Below are positions 61,682 through 64,000 of a stretch of DNA of 64,000 bases, piece after piece; the stretch's first letter is position 1; every line of letters starts with the position of its first letter. The position numbers were made by a program, and so were the translations under genes. Origin of the DNA: Prorocentrum cordatum (Eukaryota; Sar; Dinophyceae; Prorocentrales; Prorocentraceae); assembly GCA_963575745.1 (NCBI GenBank), contig CAUYUJ010017796.1, positions 102,501-166,500 on the forward strand, written 5' to 3'. The notes under the pieces were generated by a model. It was not told where the DNA came from. It worked only from the letters and a program-made list of their open reading frames with translations, and searched no databases.

Positions 61682-64000
61682 CCGCCCTCACGGGCGCTGG
61701 TGGACTGCTCTCTCCATCAACGCCAACGCCTACAGCAGGTTCGAGGGCATTCTCAACTACGAAGGTCTCAGGAGCTGCGACCTGGTTGCGGTCCAGGAGA
61801 CGCACCTTTCCCAGGAGAGGTGCTGCGAGGTCACAGACAAGCTGCAGAGGCTTGGCTGGCATGTGGTGGCCACTCCAGCCACCGACGTGGCTGCGGGGCA
61901 TGCAGGTCACGGCGGCCTCTTGCAGTTGGCGCCCAGGTCCTCGGGCCTCGGCGAGTTCGAAGCGGGGCAGCCGACGGTGCTCACGCCAGGACGCGCGGCA
62001 GTCGCGCATGTAGCTGGCCCCTTCCCTGGGGGACTAGCTTGGTTCAACGTCTACTTGAAGGTTGGCGTCGGCCTCTCGGCCTACAACCTCAGCATTTTGG
62101 ACGGCATCGCGATGGCAGTGCGCGCCATCGGCAAGCCCTTCGTGATCGCGGGAGACTTCAACATGGAGCCCCACGAACTGCAGTGCTCGGGCTTCCTCGA
62201 GCGCGTCGGTGGCAGGGTGGTGTCGCCAGCGGACGGCACTATTCGGCCGTCGGGCAAGGTGATTGACTACTTTGTCGTCTCTCACGTGATCTCGGAAGCG
62301 CAGGCGGAGATCAAGCTTGGGTGGGATATCTCTCCACACTTCCCTGTCGAGCTCAGGTTCAACGCCAGCTCGGTCAACAGGTTCATGCAAGTCATGAAGC
62401 TTCCCAAGAAGTTTCCGCACCCTCTCCCCAAGGCGTGCTGCACCGAGGACCACTCCCAGAGGTGGGCGGAGGCACGCGGCCGTATGGCGGCCACCTCCTC
62501 GCTGGACATCATGTGGCAGATCTTCATTCACAGCGCGGAGCGGTACTTGCTGGACGCCATCGGCCTCAAGCACGAGTATCACGAGTTAGCTGGGCGTGAG
62601 CGGCGCCCTAGGCTGGCCTTAGCCAGGGTGTTGCAGCCGTCGGCGCCCAGGCTGCCGAGGGTGACAGCCACCACGTCTTGGTGCAAGAGCGTAGCCATCG
62701 CGCTCAAGGACGCAGCTCAGACCGACATGGAGCTGAAGAGATACAGGGCGCTGAAGACGCTCGATCGATTGTGCGGTGCCCAGCCCGATTTTCAGAACGA
62801 CTCCAGGCAGGAGACGGCGCAAGCTCAGTTCGCCCTGCTGGGCTTTGCGCAGGCTGCGCACGGCATGGATCTGCCCCAGCTGCAGGTCGCGAGCTACATC
62901 GCCGCCACCATGGCAGACAAGTTGGTGCAGCGTGACGCTGACAAAGCGAAGGCGGGCTTCGGAGACTGGGTCGCCGAGAATCACGCTAGAGGTACGGGGG
63001 CCCTACACTCCTGGACCAAACCTCCGCAGGGCTGGCAGCCGAGGATCTCTGGAGCCCCAGGAAGCGAGCCTCGTACGCTCTCTCAGATGGTCCAAGCCCT
63101 GGTGAAGGAGTGGTCAGGATATTGGGGAGTAGGGGCCCCCACGCCGCTGGGGGGCGCTCTCGCGGCGAGGGACCTCGAGTGGCCAGCTGATCTCGGTGAG
63201 CGTCCTGCTCGACCTTCGGTGGGTGAGATCAGAGCGGTCATCGCCACCTTCAAGGACTCCAGTGGCTCGTCCTTCGACGCTTTGCGCCCGCACGAGCTGG
63301 GCGTGCTCGACGACGCTGGGATCGAGACGCTCATTGACTTGCTGGCCGCCATCGGGTTGCAGTGCGACTGGCCATCCTTCATCACCAAGCTGGCCTTCAT
63401 TCCCAAGTCGGACGGGGGCCTCCGCCCAATCGCGCTGCTGGGCGCGGTGGTTCGCATTCACGGCAGGCTCCGCAGGGGCATTGCGAAGGCCTGGGAGGCG
63501 GCGCACGACAGGGACTACTGGTGGGCCTGTTCGGGCAAGAGTTGCGACAGGGCAGTGTGGCAGCAGCAGGCTCGTGCAGAATGGGCCCAGATGATGAGCG
63601 AGGTGAACAAGGGCCAGGACTGGGCCTCGGCGTCGATAATGATGGACCTGTGGAAGGCCTTCGAGCAGATCATACACGGCAATTTGCTGCGGGCGTGCGT
63701 GCAGCACAAGTTTCCACTGTGGCTGGCCAAGCTGCAGGTCTCGCTCTACCGCCTCCCCAGGGTCATCAGCCTGGAGACGTGCTGCTCTGACGAGCTGATG
63801 GTTATGCAGACGGTGTTGGCTGGCGACGCCTTCGCCACCACCTTCATGAAGGTCATGCTCCTTTCGCCGCTAGACGAGTTGAAGGTCGCCTGCCCCACGG
63901 TGACCCCTGCCGTCGTGGTCGACGACGTTGTGCTGCAGCGGTGGGGAGGGTCGAAGCGTGTTGCCAAAGACCTCACCATGGCTGCTAAGGCGGTGGTTAA
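61569..64000 (+). CDS. LINE ORF2, AP-endonuclease and reverse transcriptase (partial)
   Basis: The frame is open without a stop to the right edge, more than 810 codons. ATGs at 61569, 61602 and 61605 lie inside ORF1 in the +1 frame, so the true start is uncertain. Endonuclease motifs: VAVQETHLS (61783-61809), NVYLKVG, AGDFNMEP (near 62148-62171), IDYFVVS and SPHFPVEL in place of SDH-x-P. The RT region has KLAFIPKSDGGLRPIAL, motif A ASIMMDLWKAFEQI, a diverged motif B (LAGDAFATTFM) and motif C VVVDDVVL (63912-63935). The enzyme would nick target DNA and prime cDNA from the nick. Thumb and C-terminal regions are cut off. Confidence 0.85.
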   Translation, partial: MTLVGFLAAVEMMTSSARGSATPWRSCGPSRSHEPQGSRPHGRWWTALSINANAYSRFEGILNYEGLRSCDLVAVQETHLSQERCCEVTDKLQRLGWHVVATPATDVAAGHAGHGGLLQLAPRSSGLGEFEAGQPTVLTPGRAAVAHVAGPFPGGLAWFNVYLKVGVGLSAYNLSILDGIAMAVRAIGKPFVIAGDFNMEPHELQCSGFLERVGGRVVSPADGTIRPSGKVIDYFVVSHVISEAQAEIKLGWDISPHFPVELRFNASSVNRFMQVMKLPKKFPHPLPKACCTEDHSQRWAEARGRMAATSSLDIMWQIFIHSAERYLLDAIGLKHEYHELAGRERRPRLALARVLQPSAPRLPRVTATTSWCKSVAIALKDAAQTDMELKRYRALKTLDRLCGAQPDFQNDSRQETAQAQFALLGFAQAAHGMDLPQLQVASYIAATMADKLVQRDADKAKAGFGDWVAENHARGTGALHSWTKPPQGWQPRISGAPGSEPRTLSQMVQALVKEWSGYWGVGAPTPLGGALAARDLEWPADLGERPARPSVGEIRAVIATFKDSSGSSFDALRPHELGVLDDAGIETLIDLLAAIGLQCDWPSFITKLAFIPKSDGGLRPIALLGAVVRIHGRLRRGIAKAWEAAHDRDYWWACSGKSCDRAVWQQQARAEWAQMMSEVNKGQDWASASIMMDLWKAFEQIIHGNLLRACVQHKFPLWLAKLQVSLYRLPRVISLETCCSDELMVMQTVLAGDAFATTFMKVMLLSPLDELKVACPTVTPAVVVDDVVLQRWGGSKRVAKDLTMAAKAVV

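Larger units (their letters stand above)
60569..64000 (+). mobile_element. LINE (non-LTR retrotransposon), 5' end at DinoSL, truncated by window edge
   Basis: Two overlapping ORFs behind a 131-nt leader that starts with DinoSL. ORF1 has a zinc finger and coiled coil; ORF2 has an AP-type endonuclease and RT. Both ORFs look intact over 3.3 kb, in contrast to the decayed copia element. The 3' end lies outside the window. Confidence 0.85.

Overview
The window reads as dinoflagellate nuclear DNA. The strongest evidence is a perfect 22-nt dinoflagellate spliced-leader (DinoSL) sequence at 60569-60590, directly upstream of a LINE. The rest fits: GC-rich DNA dominated by retroelements, satellites, homopurine/homopyrimidine microsatellites and small inverted-repeat elements. 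I found no complete host gene, tRNA, rRNA or CRISPR array. A 100-N assembly gap lies at 14072-14171.

Region 1 (1-14071, minus strand) is one very large, decayed Ty1/copia-type retrotransposon running off the left edge. Reading right to left it encodes a gag-like part with a CCHC zinc knuckle, a Tpt1/KptA-type RNA 2'-phosphotransferase domain with all four catalytic residues, a RING-H2 finger, a retropepsin, a tandem methyltransferase-like region, an HHCC/DDE integrase and the start of a copia reverse transcriptase. From about 13.85 kb to 7.54 kb the main frame is constant and broken only by stop codons. Further left there are several frameshifts. A 14-nt GC palindrome encoding A-G-P-P-A recurs through all its parts.

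Region 2 (14172-50254) is almost entirely repeat DNA. It holds five copies of a TA-flanked MITE-like element (AGTCGGGC ends), three other small repeat families, arrays of a CTTGGGG-type minisatellite that share a conserved spacer, a 110-bp satellite framed by a second satellite, a 689-bp tandem duplication carrying CCG arrays, and many GGA/TCC, GAT/ATC, CT, CA and CATA microsatellites. A less GC-rich island at 36.8-38.95 kb is the only sizeable unique stretch, and I could not assign it.

Region 3 (50255-56692, plus strand) is a 6438-bp retroelement with the split direct repeats A1...B1-A2...B2 typical of PAT/Ngaro-type tyrosine-recombinase elements. It encodes a small Cys-rich protein, gag, RT-RNase H, a partial recombinase-like ORF and a methyltransferase-like domain resembling that of the copia element. 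It sits inside a copy of a dispersed repeat whose two halves flank it.

Region 4 (56693-60568) holds ACTC-type repeats, two arrays of a 152-bp satellite and minisatellites. Region 5 (60569-64000) is a LINE starting exactly at the relict DinoSL, with a zinc-finger/coiled-coil ORF1 and an overlapping endonuclease-RT ORF2 that runs off the right edge.
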